In this document: piece by piece, positions 11,359-23,019 of the stretch
Position numbering within the stretch: the first letter of the stretch is position 1
Layout of the letters: each line of letters begins with the position of its first letter
NCBI GenBank assembly: GCA_022814615.1
Contig: JAKLNE010000036.1
Span: 124,001 to 188,000 of the forward strand
Direction of reading: 5' to 3'
DNA length: 64,000 nt
Origin: Waltergamsia citrina
Taxonomy: Eukaryota; Ascomycota; Sordariomycetes; Hypocreales; Bionectriaceae
Program-made: the position numbers and the translations under genes
The notes under the pieces: generated by a model
Told to the model about the DNA's origin: nothing
Databases searched by the model: none
Seen by the model: the letters and a program-made list of their open reading frames with translations, nothing else

Positions 11359-14300
11359 ATTTATATATATATATATATATATAAAATATTTTTTTTGTAA
11401 AAATAAATTATTATTAAATATATATTTATATTAATTTTATTATACTTATACTTATATTAAATAATTAAAATAATAAATAATTATATTAAATAATTTAAAA
11501 TATTATTTTTTTAATTTTTAAAATTATTTTTTTATTAATTAATAAAATATTTTAATTAGAAAATATTATTAATAATTTTATAAATAAGCTTATTAAAAGT
11601 TTTTTGAAATTTTTAATATTTTCATTCTTAAATATAATAATAAATATAATTAAATTAATTAAAATTATTATAAACTTAATAATTTTTTTAATTAAGTTTA
11701 AAAAAAAAAGTTTTATTTTAAATATATTATTAATTATATTCTTAAGAATTAATTTAATATAAAAAAAATATAAATTTTAATAAAAAAGTATAAAAAAGTT
11801 TATTAAAAATCTAAATAAAAATAAAATAAATATAAAAAAATTAAATAATAAATTAAAAAAAACATAAGCTAAGGATTATATAATATTAAATTATTAAATT
11901 AAAAAACCTTTTAAATAAATAAAAAATATAATATTTTCTTATATATAAACTTATTTTATAATTAATTCTTTTTTAAATTAAAATATATAAATTAAAGTTT
12001 TTTTAATTTTTATTTTTTTTATAAAATATATAAAAACTTATATTTATTAAAATATTTTAAGTTTTCTTAATTTAATAATAATAATAATTTATTAAAATTT
12101 TAAAAATATTACTTAATTTTAGTAAATAATATATTTTTTAAATTTTATATATAAATTTAATTTTTATAAATATTTAAATATATCTTTTTTAAAATTATTT
12201 ATATAATTTTTTATTTTTTAAAAAAATTAAATTATTATTAAAATTTATAATATAACTTATATTTAAATATTTTTATAATATTTAATATATATAATTTTAA
12301 AAATTTATTTATATATTTATTAATTTAAATAATATTATAATATATTTCAAATAATTATTTTATATTTAAAATATTATTATTTATTTATTATTTTTTTTAA
12401 TATAAATATAATAATTTATAAAATATTTTTTATATTAATTTTAAAAAATATTTATTATTAATTATTTAATTTATAATTTAAAAAGTTAAAAATATTATAT
12501 AATAATTAATATAAAATAAATTTATTTATTAATATAATTATAAAAAATAATAATAAATTTTTTTTAATTTTAAAATTTTTAAGAATATTAATATAATATT
12601 ATATAAGTTTTTTTATAATTATATAATTATTTATAATATAAATATAAACTTTTTAAGTTTTATAAATAAAAATATTAATATTTTAAGTATTATTTAAACT
12701 AATATATTATTTTTTAATTTTTTAAAATATTTATTTTTTAATAAATTATATATTAATAAAATTAATTTTAATATATTTAAATTAATATATAAACTCTTTT
12801 TATTTATAATATAATATTATTTTAAGATTATTTTTTAAAAATTTTTTATAAAAATTATTATTATTCTTTTATTATTTTTATAATGTTTTCTTAATTTTTA
12901 AGTATTTTAAATATATATAATTTTATATATTAATATAAATTAAGATATAACTTTATTTAAAATAAGAAAATATATTATTATTTAAATATATATATAAATT
13001 ATTTCTTAAATAAATTAAAGTAAAAAAAAAAACTTTTTTAAGTTTTAATTTTTATATTAAAAAGTATAAATTAATTATTTTTTTGTATTTATTATTTTAA
13101 ATTTAAAAAGATTTTTAAAAGTATTAATCTTAATAAATTTAATAATTTAAGTTTATATAATTTAAAATAATAAAAAATTTTTAATAATCTTTTTTATATT
13201 ATTTTAAAGTTTTTTTAATTAATTTTTATATTAATAAAAACTTAAAAATAAAATAAAATAATATATACTCTTAATTTAAATTTTCTTATTATTATTTTTA
13301 AATAATTTATAAAAATATTAATATTATATTAAATTTATAAATATTTTTAATTTAATAATTTTATTTTTAATTATTAATAATATCTTTTTATTAACTTCTA
13401 TATTATTTATATATATTTTAATTATTATTATTATAAGTTTTTATAAAAAGTTTATATTTTTATATTATTTTATAATATTATTTAAGTTATAATTTCTTAA
13501 TGTATTAATATTTATATATAAATAAAACTTTATGTTATTATAATTATAAATAATTTTAATAAAAAGTTTAAAATATAATAAAATAATATTATTAAAAATA
13601 AAAAATTAAGTATAATATATAAAATATAATTTAATTATAATATTAAATTTCAAAATCTTTTATTTATATAAAATATAATATTTTATTATATAATAAAAAA
13701 TAATTAAAATTATATTAATTTTATATTAATATATTAATAATTTATTTATTATATTTATTTTTAATTTTTATATATTAATTTAATATATATATATATATAA
13801 ATTTATTTTATTTAAAAAAAATATAATAATATATTTAATTTATAATAAAAAATTAAATTATTTAATTATATTAAAAATTTTTAATTTAATAATAATTATT
13901 TAATATTATATTAAATCAAATAATATAATAATTATATTTTTAATTATTTTATAAAACTTTATTAATAAAATAAGGTTTATAATCTATAAAATTATTAATT
14001 TCTTTAATTTTTCATATTATTTTATAAATAAACTTAAAATATTAATTAAATAATTTAAAATTAATATAAAAATTAAAAAATTTAAGATTAAATTAAATAA
14101 TAAATTATATTTATAATAAAAAATTTTACTTATATTTTATTTTATATATTTTATTATAATATATAATTATTTTTTTTTTATATTTTATAATTTAGAAATA
14201 AAATAAAATTAAATAACTTATTATTTATTAAGTTTTTTATAATATTCTTTTTATTAAATTAAGTTTTTATATTTTTATTTTTAATTTAAAAAAAGATTTT

Positions 14301-14463
14301 ATTTTCATAATTTCTTAATTAAAATTATAAATTTTTTATAATTAAAACTTAAAGAATATAAAATAAAAAATAAAATTATTTATTAATAATATTATATAAA
14401 TTTTAATATTTATTTATTAATAATATAAATTCTAATATTTATTTATTAATTATAATATTTTTT

Positions 14464-14521
14464 ATATAATATACTTATATACTAAGCTAGCTATAATACT
14501 AAGCTAGTTACCTTATTATAA
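14464..14521 (+). repeat. Left arm of 58-bp inverted repeat, less mutated
   Basis: It holds two copies of ACTAAGCTAG spaced 17 bases apart. Compared without gaps to the reverse complement of 16237-16294, 51 of 58 bases are identical. All seven differences are C here and T there, or G here and A there. Confidence 0.85.
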
Positions 14522-16236
14522 TAATTTATTAATTTAAGTAAATAACTTAATTATAATAAGAAATAATATTAAAATTAATTATTATTATATTTATTAATAA
14601 ATAAGATAATTATTTAATAAGTTCTTATATTATATTTAATATTTTTATATATTTTATAATACTTAAACTTTATTTTTATTTTATTTATATATTTATTTTA
14701 TTTTAAGTTATTTAATTATATTTTTTTATTATTAATATAACTTTATTATACTTAAGATATTATTTTTTAACTTTATAATATTAGTTTAAAATATTATTTA
14801 TTTTTTAAAAAACTTTATTTTTTATTTTAAACTTATTATTTAATATATAAAAATTTATATACTTTTTATTAAATAATTAATACTTTTAATAATAAATATT
14901 AATAAGTTTCTTTAATAATATAAAATTTAATTTATAAATAATATAAATTATAAAAAAACTTTATTAAAGTTTATAAGTATTTTTAAAGTTTAAAAATTTA
15001 ATATATTTAAAAAAATATTTAAAATAATAATATTTTAAACTATATATTAAGCTTAAAAAGAATTATTTTTAAGTTATAAAATAAAATCTTTAATTTTTTA
15101 AAATTTTTTAAAATATTTTTAATAATTATTATTATTATAAAAATATAAAAAAAAGTTAAAAAAAATCTTTTTTTAAAATATAAGTTATACTTATATATAT
15201 TTTCTTCTTAATTTCTTAATTATAAGTTTTTTTTAATAATTTAAAATAATTAATATTAAGTAATTAAAATATATAAAATAAATAAAAAAATATATAAAAT
15301 AAAATAATATTCTTTTTTTTATAATAATTATTAAATTTAATAAATTAATAACTTTTATAGTTATTTAATATAAAAAATTAATATTTATTAATTATATATA
15401 AATAAATATATTTTTTAAAATATTAAATTTATTTTAAATTAATTTTATTTATTATTTAATTATTTTAAAAAATTATAATAACTTAATTAAATAATAAAAA
15501 GTTATTTTTATATTAATTAAAAAAATAATATTATTTAAAAATTATAATAAATACTAAAAAATAAAAACTTAATAATTTAATACTTTAAATTATAATTATT
15601 TATTCTTAATTATTAAGTTATATTAATTTTATATTTAAAACTTTTTTAAAGTTTATTATAATTATTCTTATTTTAATAATATTTATTTAAAAGTTTATTT
15701 TATTAAAGTTATAAATATTATTATTTATAATATTATGTTTTATAATTATATTTTTTATAAAAAAAAACTATATATTTATTATATTTAAATTTTTATATAA
15801 AACTTTTTTATAGTTATATTTTTAAACTTAATATATTATAAGTTTTTAATATTATATAATAAAATAATATACTTAATAAATATTAATTAATAATATATTA
15901 TATATTATAAAAAAAATATTAATTATTATAATTATATTATTAATTTATAAAAATTATAATTAAAAGTTTAAATTAATTATTTTTTTAATAATAATTTTTT
16001 TTTTTTTATTTTATTAATTTTATAAAGTTAAGTAAATTATTATATTAAGAAATTATATTATATTATTAAATAATAAAAGTTAATTAAAAAATATTATATA
16101 TTTTTATAATATATTATATACTTAATTTAAGATTTTTTCTTAAAGTTTTAAAAATAATAAATATATTATTATTTTTTTAAAATATTTTTATTAAAAATAA
16201 TAAAAATTTTATAATTTAAAATAAAAATTATAAAAA

Positions 16237-16294
16237 TTATAATAAAATAATTAGCTTAATATTATAATTAGCTTAATATATAAGTATATTATAT
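16237..16294 (-). repeat. Right arm of 58-bp inverted repeat, more mutated
   Basis: Reverse-complement partner of 14464-14521, carrying T or A at the seven positions where the left arm keeps C or G. The arms lie about 1.7 kb apart. Confidence 0.85.
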
Positions 16295-16564
16295 TTTTAA
16301 TAATTAATAAGTTTAATTATAATAAAATTATAAATTAAAAATTTAATATTTAATATTTATTAAATTATTTTATATTTTTTTAATAAAAATATTTTTTATT
16401 TTTATATTTATTAATATAATTAAATTTATTTATTTTTAAATTTAATAAAAAACTTTATTTAATTAATAATTTTTTTATTATTTAATATATATATAATTAT
16501 AATATTATTTTATTTATAAAAATCTATATAAATAACTAAATAATCTTTTATATTAGAATTTTTA

Positions 16565-16655
16565 TAAAATTTTTATTATTAAATTTTAATTTTTTTTTAT
16601 TAAATATAATTATTATAATATATTTTAAAACTTTTAAAAATTTAAATAAATAATT
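16565..16655 (-). repeat. Inverted partner of 11268-11358
   Basis: Read on the minus strand, this stretch follows the 11,268 copy for about 90 bases. It lies within 250 bases of the right edge of the AT block, so it may be near the end of an old element. Confidence 0.6.
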
Positions 16656-16800
16656 TATCTTAATAAATTTATTTTTAATTTTTAAATAATTTTTTTTTAT
16701 ATATATATATTTTTTTATTATTAATTAGTTATTTTTTCTAATAATAACTTTTTTAATTATACTTTATTTCTTAAATTCTTAAGTACAACTATATTTAAAA

Positions 16801-17293
16801 AGAGATACTTCGCTTTATTGTTGTTATAGCTGCAGCCTCGCTGCCGCAGCCCTGTTGCACTTATCTAATCTATCTAGACTAAATGGTCCGGATCGACTCA
16901 TCCGGTCCTATCGGGTATAACCGGGACGGACCACGCGAAATACAGTGTCGACCCTTGACGATGCTTTCGACTACGTTTGACATCACCAATAATTATCCGC
17001 TTTCTCATTTCCCCCCTGCCCTGTCCTGCGCTCCCCCTAATTCCGCGAGGTCATTGATTTAATCGTTATCAATTAACTCTATCCCGTCGTTATCGGCAAA
17101 TTCTTCATTCCACCCTAAGTAGTACACATCCCAATCAACCCGCCCCAATCCGACTCGCATACGAACCCAACGTTTAGATTTCCACCTGTATACAGTAGAC
17201 AGAGGCAAGACGCGCGCAAGCTCAAATACCATCACGCATAAAACTCCATAGACCCGCCCATACGATACCCAACGCACCATACAATCACACACA
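16801..17293. other. Right edge of AT block and fumarase promoter
   Basis: Composition returns to normal at about 16,800 within a few tens of bases. The 490 bases before the fumarase start hold no gene and must carry its promoter and leader. Confidence 0.6.
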
Positions 17294-19133
17294 ATGCTTC
17301 CGACAAGATTGGTAAGAGCGGGGGCTGTCTCTAGGACGTCGGCAGGCGCCTCGTCGCGGTTCGGCACGTTCTCGACAAGAACCGGAGGAGCTGCTGCAGC
17401 TACGGCTACAGCTAATGCTGTTTTATGCCACCCGAGATCATACTACACCACTTCGACCCCGCTTAGCCGTGTCAGCCTCAAACTCTCATCCTCCTCCAGA
17501 CTTTCCTCTTCAACTTCTTCCTCTGTTGTTACTACTACTACTACGTTCAATCCTAATACCAATTCCTCCCGAAGCTTCCATTCCACACCCAGCATGGCTT
17601 CTACTCGTGCTGAGACTGACGCCTTTGGCGAGGTCCAAGTCGATGCTTCCAAGTACTGGGGAGCTCAGACCCAGCGGTCCCTCCGCAACTTTGATATCAA
17701 CCAACCTCAGGACCGCATGCCGCCTCCGATTGTCAAGGCTTTTGGCATTCTGAAGGGTGCTGCTGCCACTGTCAACATGCGCTTCGGACTAGGTATGCCA
17801 CGCTCTTATAACCAGTCCGAGAGTACTGGTCGATGAACCCCGCTAAAACATGCTCCAGACAAGAAGATCGCCGAAGCTATCCAGCAAGCTGCCAAGGAAG
17901 TGGCCGACGGCAAGCTCATGGACCACTTTCCTCTCGTCGTTTGGCAGACCGGCTCGGGCACCCAGTCCAACATGAACGCCAATGAGGTTATCTCCAACCG
18001 TGCTATTGAGATCCTCGGCGGCCAGATGGGTAGCAAGAAGCCCGTCCACCCCAACGACCACGTCAACCGCAGCGCCTCCTCCAATGATACTTTCCCCACC
18101 GTCATGCACATTGCCGCCGTTCTTGAGCTCGAGAGCGATCTGCTCCCCGCTCTCCGCAGCCTTCGCAAGGCCCTCCAGGCTAAGGTTGACGACTTTGAGG
18201 CCAAGAAGATTATCAAGATTGGACGTACCCATTTGCAGGATGCTACACCTCTGACTCTAGCTCAGGAGTTCTCTGGCTACGTCGCCCAGCTTGATTATGG
18301 CATTAAACGTGTCGAGGGGGCTCTCCCTGATCTTCGCCTGCTTGCTCAGGGTGGCACTGCTGTGGGTACCGGTATCAACACCTTCGAGGGCTTTGCCGAG
18401 GCTATCGCTGAGGAGGTCACCAAGATGACTGGCACTGAGTTCAAGACCGCCCCCAACAAGTTCGAGGCCCTCGCTGCCCACGACGCTATCGTCCAAGCCC
18501 ACGGTACCCTCAACACCCTCGCCACCTCCCTGACCAAGGTGGCCCAGGACATCCGCTACTTGGGCAGCGGTCCCCGTTGCGGTCTCGGAGAGCTCATCCT
18601 ACCTGAGAACGAGCCTGGCAGCAGCATCATGCCCGGCAAAGTCAACCCCACCCAGTGTGAGGCCTTGACCATGGTCTGCGCTCAGGTTATGGGTAACCAC
18701 GTTGCCACCACCATTGGAGGCATGAACGGCCAGTTTGAGCTTAACGTCTATAAGCCCCTGGTAATCCGCAACCTGCTCCACAGCTCGCGCCTGCTGGCTG
18801 ATGGCATGCGCTCATTTGAAAAGAACCTGGTGGCTGGCCTCCAGGCTAATGAGGAAAAAATTTCTAGCATAATGAAGGAGTCGTACGAATCCCCGGCATC
18901 CCTTACACGGTAATGAAAATGGGCTAACGAGAACTGAATTTAGACTTATGTTGGTGACTTGCCTGAACCCCAAGATTGGCTACGACATGGCCAGCAAGGT
19001 CGCCAAGAACGCACACAAGAAGGGTCTTAACCTCAAGGACAGCGCCATGGAGCTCAACGCTTTGACTTCTGAGGAATTTGACACCTTGGTCAAGCCTGAA
19101 CTGATGGTCGGTCCTGCTCCTTACAAGGGCTAA
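17294..19133 (+). CDS. Fumarate hydratase, class II
   Basis: Three exons, 17294..17792, 17859..18882 and 18944..19133, give 570 residues. The enzyme hydrates fumarate to L-malate in the TCA cycle. Residues 1-100 are a Ser/Thr/Ala/Arg-rich, acid-poor mitochondrial leader. The conserved body begins near residue 106 (ETDAFGEVQVDASKYWGAQT). The family signature GSSIMPGKVNP with its catalytic Ser, the SGTQSNMNANEV substrate loop and GRTHLQDATPLTL are all present. The second donor is chosen at 18883 because it restores the family sequence KESLMLVTCLNPK. An alternative donor at 18910 stays open but adds nine residues. Met101 starts a frame that would give a leader-less, possibly cytosolic form. The leader is unusually long and repetitive. 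Confidence 0.95.
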
Positions 19134-20667
19134 CTGTTTAAGAAAAAGAAAGTAATGTAGGAGACCACGGAGTTGGAAAAAGAAGAGACAAAAGCGGATG
19201 GAGCGATTAGGCTTGTATTATTTACCCATAATTCTTAGAAGGAGAGCTGGATCTCATCTGGTACGGCTTGTGGAACCTAACAATATAACAGTTCAAACAT
19301 TTGATAAGAAATCAGGGTGCTAACTGATGTTGCGCGAGGGTATTCACGATGAAAGCCCCGGTTTGTGCTTCTAGCTAACGGCTATGTTCACCGGCGAAAT
19401 TGGTCATTCTTTGTGCTAGGATCAAGTAAAGGGCTATGCGTACGCAGATGCTAGCGTTGGAGGGCTCCTTTCCTTGTGAGGTAGTGAGTTAGCAAGTCCG
19501 AGTTTCCAGCTATGTACTTCCTCCCCCCTTTGGAAATGGTGTCATCTCCGAACTTTGAGGATGAGGTTGCATACGCCGATGGTGTATAAGCGATTACATT
19601 GTCGACTAGGTTCCACGGCAAGAGACAAGAGGATTTCGCGGAGACTTCTAAGTCGCCTTCTTCTACACAAGATCCTCCAGCCATCACTATTGCCGCCCCG
19701 TCAATTACAGCTGTGCCAGTGGTGGTTGTGAAAGAAGTCACGTCGGTCACTCACACTAGCACTTGGACGAGCCTGGGGTTAAGAGCACCAGCTGGTGTCT
19801 GATATGCACACGCAGACTGTGTGACAAGGAGAGTGCCTGTCGCATTTCCGTATTCCCAATGACTAGGATCAGTGCTTGGGGACTGGTTGTATGTAGCCCT
19901 TCTTATAGCAGACAATGGCGTGACACAAGTAATAATGAAACGTTTGAAATTTGCTCTTGATCGTGTAAGCCCATATTCCTAGTAGTAGCGCTCAGTGAAC
20001 AGGCTAGGACTTAGATAGCAGCCTATGTGACATCGCTTTAGAGCGTACACTGAGTATGGCGGTTTGCAACTAGGTGATACCGTGATACCACAAGACTATC
20101 AATGAAGGACTTTGGGAATGATTTTCTGTTTTTTTTCTTTTTACATCTTCCTTCTGAGCTTATTAAAGCTCTCCTGGACTATCACAGAGATTGGGGCGAC
20201 GCACATGGCTTAATACAGCATTGCGCGATTCGGACATAATGGGGGACAACGGCAAGCCAACTAACCACTGGTGAGGAGAAAAGTTCGGACTGAGGCTCGG
20301 ACTATGATGTATTACTCTAAGTGTTCTCAAATTGACTAAAAGAAAAATACACTAAGCGACACTTGATCATATCATGCAAAAGAGAGAGGAAATAAGCTGG
20401 AATCTGGACGTATAGCTCCTTTAAATCCGAAATTTGTAATCGCCTACTAAAGACCTAAATTCCGAAGCCGCGAAACAAGCTTCATTATCAATCTGCATTT
20501 GACTCTACAGCCCTATAAAGTAAACAGATTATCTTCTCTAGAGTTTATAAATCTTGAACATCATCCTTAGAACAATAACACAATTCACACCGCCAGAGCT
20601 AGCAACATCTAGGCCTTACTACTAATTTTTTCCCAATAATACATAATACACAGAAAAAAAGTCAAAA
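19134..20667. other. Intergenic, possible broken coding remnant
   Basis: No supported gene. On minus, about 19903-19451, two protein-like stretches lie in different frames separated by a stop, which could be a relic (see findings). The rest is 3' flank of fumarase and upstream sequence of the next gene. Confidence 0.4.
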
Positions 20668-21045
20668 ATGGTGCACCCTTACCTCTACAACAGCATCCTG
20701 GTGCTGCCGCTCATCCAGTCGTCCTTCGGCATTAACGGAATGTTCCGACCAGATGCGCATCTGCAAGCTCTTGGATTCCCCCCACACACCGGTACGGCCC
20801 ACAAGCTCAACCGCGCACTGATGCGCATTTGGGCCATTCGCAATCTCTCTGTTAGCTTCTTGATTGCTCTTGTCTGGATGACTGGAAACGAGAAGCTCTT
20901 AGGAATGAGTCTTGGTTCTGGACTGGCTATTTGTATTACCGATGGATTTGTGAGCAGGGCACTTATTGGAGGTGGCGAGGGTCAGCATTGGGCGTTTGCG
21001 CCGGTGATTGCGACTTCGATGGCCGGTCTTTTTGGGTGGTTCTGA
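20668..21045 (+). CDS. Small DUF4267-like integral membrane protein
   Basis: A single exon of 125 residues. Four hydrophobic segments are visible: about residues 8-24, 52-70, 76-95 and 105-124. The spacing, the N-terminal FGINGMFRPD stretch and the RALMRIWAIRNLS motif between the first two helices resemble the fungal DUF4267 family. Members have no established biochemical role, so I assign none. The protein should sit in a membrane. It starts after an A-rich leader, and the start is fixed because the frame closes just upstream. No intron is needed. The family assignment is from memory of the pattern and is moderately sure. Confidence 0.72.
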   Translation: MVHPYLYNSILVLPLIQSSFGINGMFRPDAHLQALGFPPHTGTAHKLNRALMRIWAIRNLSVSFLIALVWMTGNEKLLGMSLGSGLAICITDGFVSRALIGGGEGQHWAFAPVIATSMAGLFGWF

Positions 21046-21781
21046 TCGAGAGTTTGGTAACTACTTATGAGTATGCTGGGGGGTCGCACCAGTCTGCGAC
21101 ACATCTGTTGTTTGAGCGGACATGGGCGCATCCGAGACATGGTTGGATTGTAAAACCCAATTGTAGGTAATGAGTATAGCGATTGGAAGGGTATATAAGT
21201 TATGGTCAGTGTTTAAGTCGAATTTCATCTTTTGGCGGTAGCGGACTCTGTTCGTGTGTGAACGCTTGTAAAAAAGCACATATTCTTCGTCGAGTTAAGT
21301 GAAAGAAGGCAATAGGGATTGCATTTGAAGGACAATTCGAAGTATCCAGTACAGATTTATTTGAAGCGGGGAGAATGGCGGAGGACGAATTAGACGTGCT
21401 TTCCACTCGGAAGTAGGCCCCTGAGTATGGGATTCCGTGTTGGGCTTTTCCACAGCCAACATACCTAGCGAGCTAGCGTTCATCGACGAGCCGCAATATT
21501 AAAGGAGCAGGTCTGAGCATGGCTTTCTTTAGATCTACATCTGACACCATCGTACCATTGAAACCGACAGGATCTCAAGCGAAGTTGTGGTATTGAATAC
21601 GCGCGGCAGTAGAGAGGCTGCTGCTGTAGTCTGTGCTGGTTGGCGGCACTGTCTCCGCCTGTCAAACTGATGCTCAGCCCTATGATCTTGTTTTCGCCCC
21701 TTCCTGCTTTCTACACTATTGTTCACATATTCACAGCTGCCTCGAGTCTAACTAGAGATATCCTGCTTCAAATAATTTGGG
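21046..21781. other. Intergenic
   Basis: No gene seen. This is probably the 3' flank of the DUF4267-like gene followed by decayed sequence leading into the HeLo-like relic. Confidence 0.45.
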
Positions 21782-22036
21782 TTGGAAGACGAACTTCGCC
21801 TTGGGAATGCAAGGAGAGTAAAAAAAAAAAAAAAAAAAAAGGCAAGGAACTCTCGTGTCCGACGCCTAGTCACCATAAAGCCGGCCGGAGTTGTTTTGGG
21901 CATCCTTAGCCTCGCTGGTCTCTTCAGCACAGTACTAGAGGCGACGGAAAAGGTGCATAATTACAAGACATTTTCGGCCGCTATGAAAGCGTTCAATACT
22001 CAATATAATGGCTGCACTGACCGCCACGCCAACTAG
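21782..22036 (+). pseudogene. Truncated HeLo-like / NLR N-terminal relic
   Basis: An 84-codon frame. After a Lys run made by the poly(A) tract, it reads IKPAGVVLGILSLAGLFSTV and then EKVHNYKTF and FNTQYNG. This resembles the first two helices of fungal HeLo-like domains found at the N-terminus of NACHT/STAND immune-like receptors (pattern PAGLALGxxGLAGLFxxxxE, then SYKxF). In intact proteins that domain continues for more than 150 residues; here a stop comes after about 45. The expected start Met just before IKPAG is missing. I therefore call it a degenerate fragment, by inference. The alternative is a chance hydrophobic frame. Confidence 0.35.
21820..21840 (+). repeat. Poly(A) run of 21 bases
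   Basis: A pure A run that encodes a Lys string within the relic frame. It could be a slippage product or the scar of an inserted poly(A)-tailed copy; no target-site duplication was identified. Confidence 0.8.
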
Positions 22037-23019
22037 CAAAAGAATGGTTATTGAAAGCAATGACTGCAATCAACAACAGTGTAAATAGCGCTTACAAGGC
22101 CCTACATACAAGACCTACTGTGGCCGCCGTGTCTTCTGCGCCGTTACACTCAATTTCAAGCCGACCGCGTCCATTTCAAGCGTTAGGGCCGCGAAATGGG
22201 TGTACGCAGTGGGCTAGTCTATTACAATGGTTACGTTGAACTTGATCCACCTATGTGTAGCGCTATAAAAGGTTTATACGAAATCATGCCATGAAATATA
22301 ATAAGCATATATTAATGGTATATATAAGATCACTATAATTGTTTTTATTATAATCCAATATATTTATTTAAATTAAATGAAAAAATAAATCAACAAATAA
22401 ATAAATACTATCAGCGTTTGGGAAAGTCCTGGCTGCCAAACTTATGTCTTAAGGTATGGATGGCTTCTAGGGATACCTAGTGTAACTGTATCCCTGTCCC
22501 TCAGTGTGCATGACTGACCTCTTTGCGCTCGACTCCTCACTGTCACCTGGACTTCATACTCCACCTCCCCACAATCTCTGGTACTCCGCTCTCATCAGAT
22601 CATCACCAGCAGCTTCGTCCCGCGCTATTGTCACGAGCGAGGGCTTTCGGTGCCTAGCGTCTATCTTGTTTCCTTTAAATACTCCAGATTCAAATTCTAG
22701 TTCTAGATCTCATCAACACGAATCGTACCGTTGCTCTCTTGTCCCTATCCAAGTGCGCTTTCCCCTCCTCCGGTTCCCCCTCTTCCGAGCGCTTTGAACC
22801 TTAATCTACGCAGGAAGGGTCGATGACACACTTTCGCTGGCCTCGGCCGCCCACCGAGTCAGGGTGAGGTACTCGCCATTACCCGCCAAGCTAAACTATA
22901 GTACTCTATTGGGGGTCAAGGTGAATGTTTATATTACGGTCGCTTCTTCTCACCAACTGCGAGACTTCACGATACCACCACGACACGGACATCCTCCGAT
23001 AAAGGTCTCCTTCGTCACG
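22037..23019. other. Intergenic with small AT-rich patch
   Basis: No gene. Positions 22262-22408 are strongly AT-rich, possibly a mini-version of the big block. The last 500 bases, pyrimidine-rich, are likely promoter and leader of the RING gene. Confidence 0.5.

Larger units (their letters stand above)
6721..16800. repeat. 10-kb extreme AT-rich block (RIP-like, decayed repeats)
   Basis: Nearly pure A/T for 10 kb, with no open frame of 60 codons on either strand. Counted by eye in 9001-9300 and 12601-12900, 25 of 600 bases are G or C. Of these, 23 are C followed by T or G preceded by A, and only two are TpG (the complement of CpA). Loss of CpA is the known signature of repeat-induced point mutation in ascomycetes; CpG deamination would not do this. 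Internal decayed repeats (14464-14521 with 16237-16294, and 11268-11358 with 16565-16655) support an origin in duplicated, probably transposon, DNA. The block could also be a short regional centromere. Both flanks are normal gene-bearing sequence. Confidence 0.9.

Noticed and set aside
6721..16800. AT block as an inserted mitochondrial fragment
   Set aside because: Fungal mitochondrial DNA would leave rRNA, tRNA or long protein frames and is less extreme in A+T; none is visible.
6721..16800. CRISPR array or satellite array in the AT block
   Set aside because: No regularly spaced identical repeats longer than the 8-base microsatellite exist, and the organism is a eukaryote.
18883..18943. Alternative donor at 18910 in fumarase
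   Set aside because: It stays in frame but inserts nine residues into the conserved KES/LMLVTCL segment; the donor at 18883 gives the family sequence exactly.
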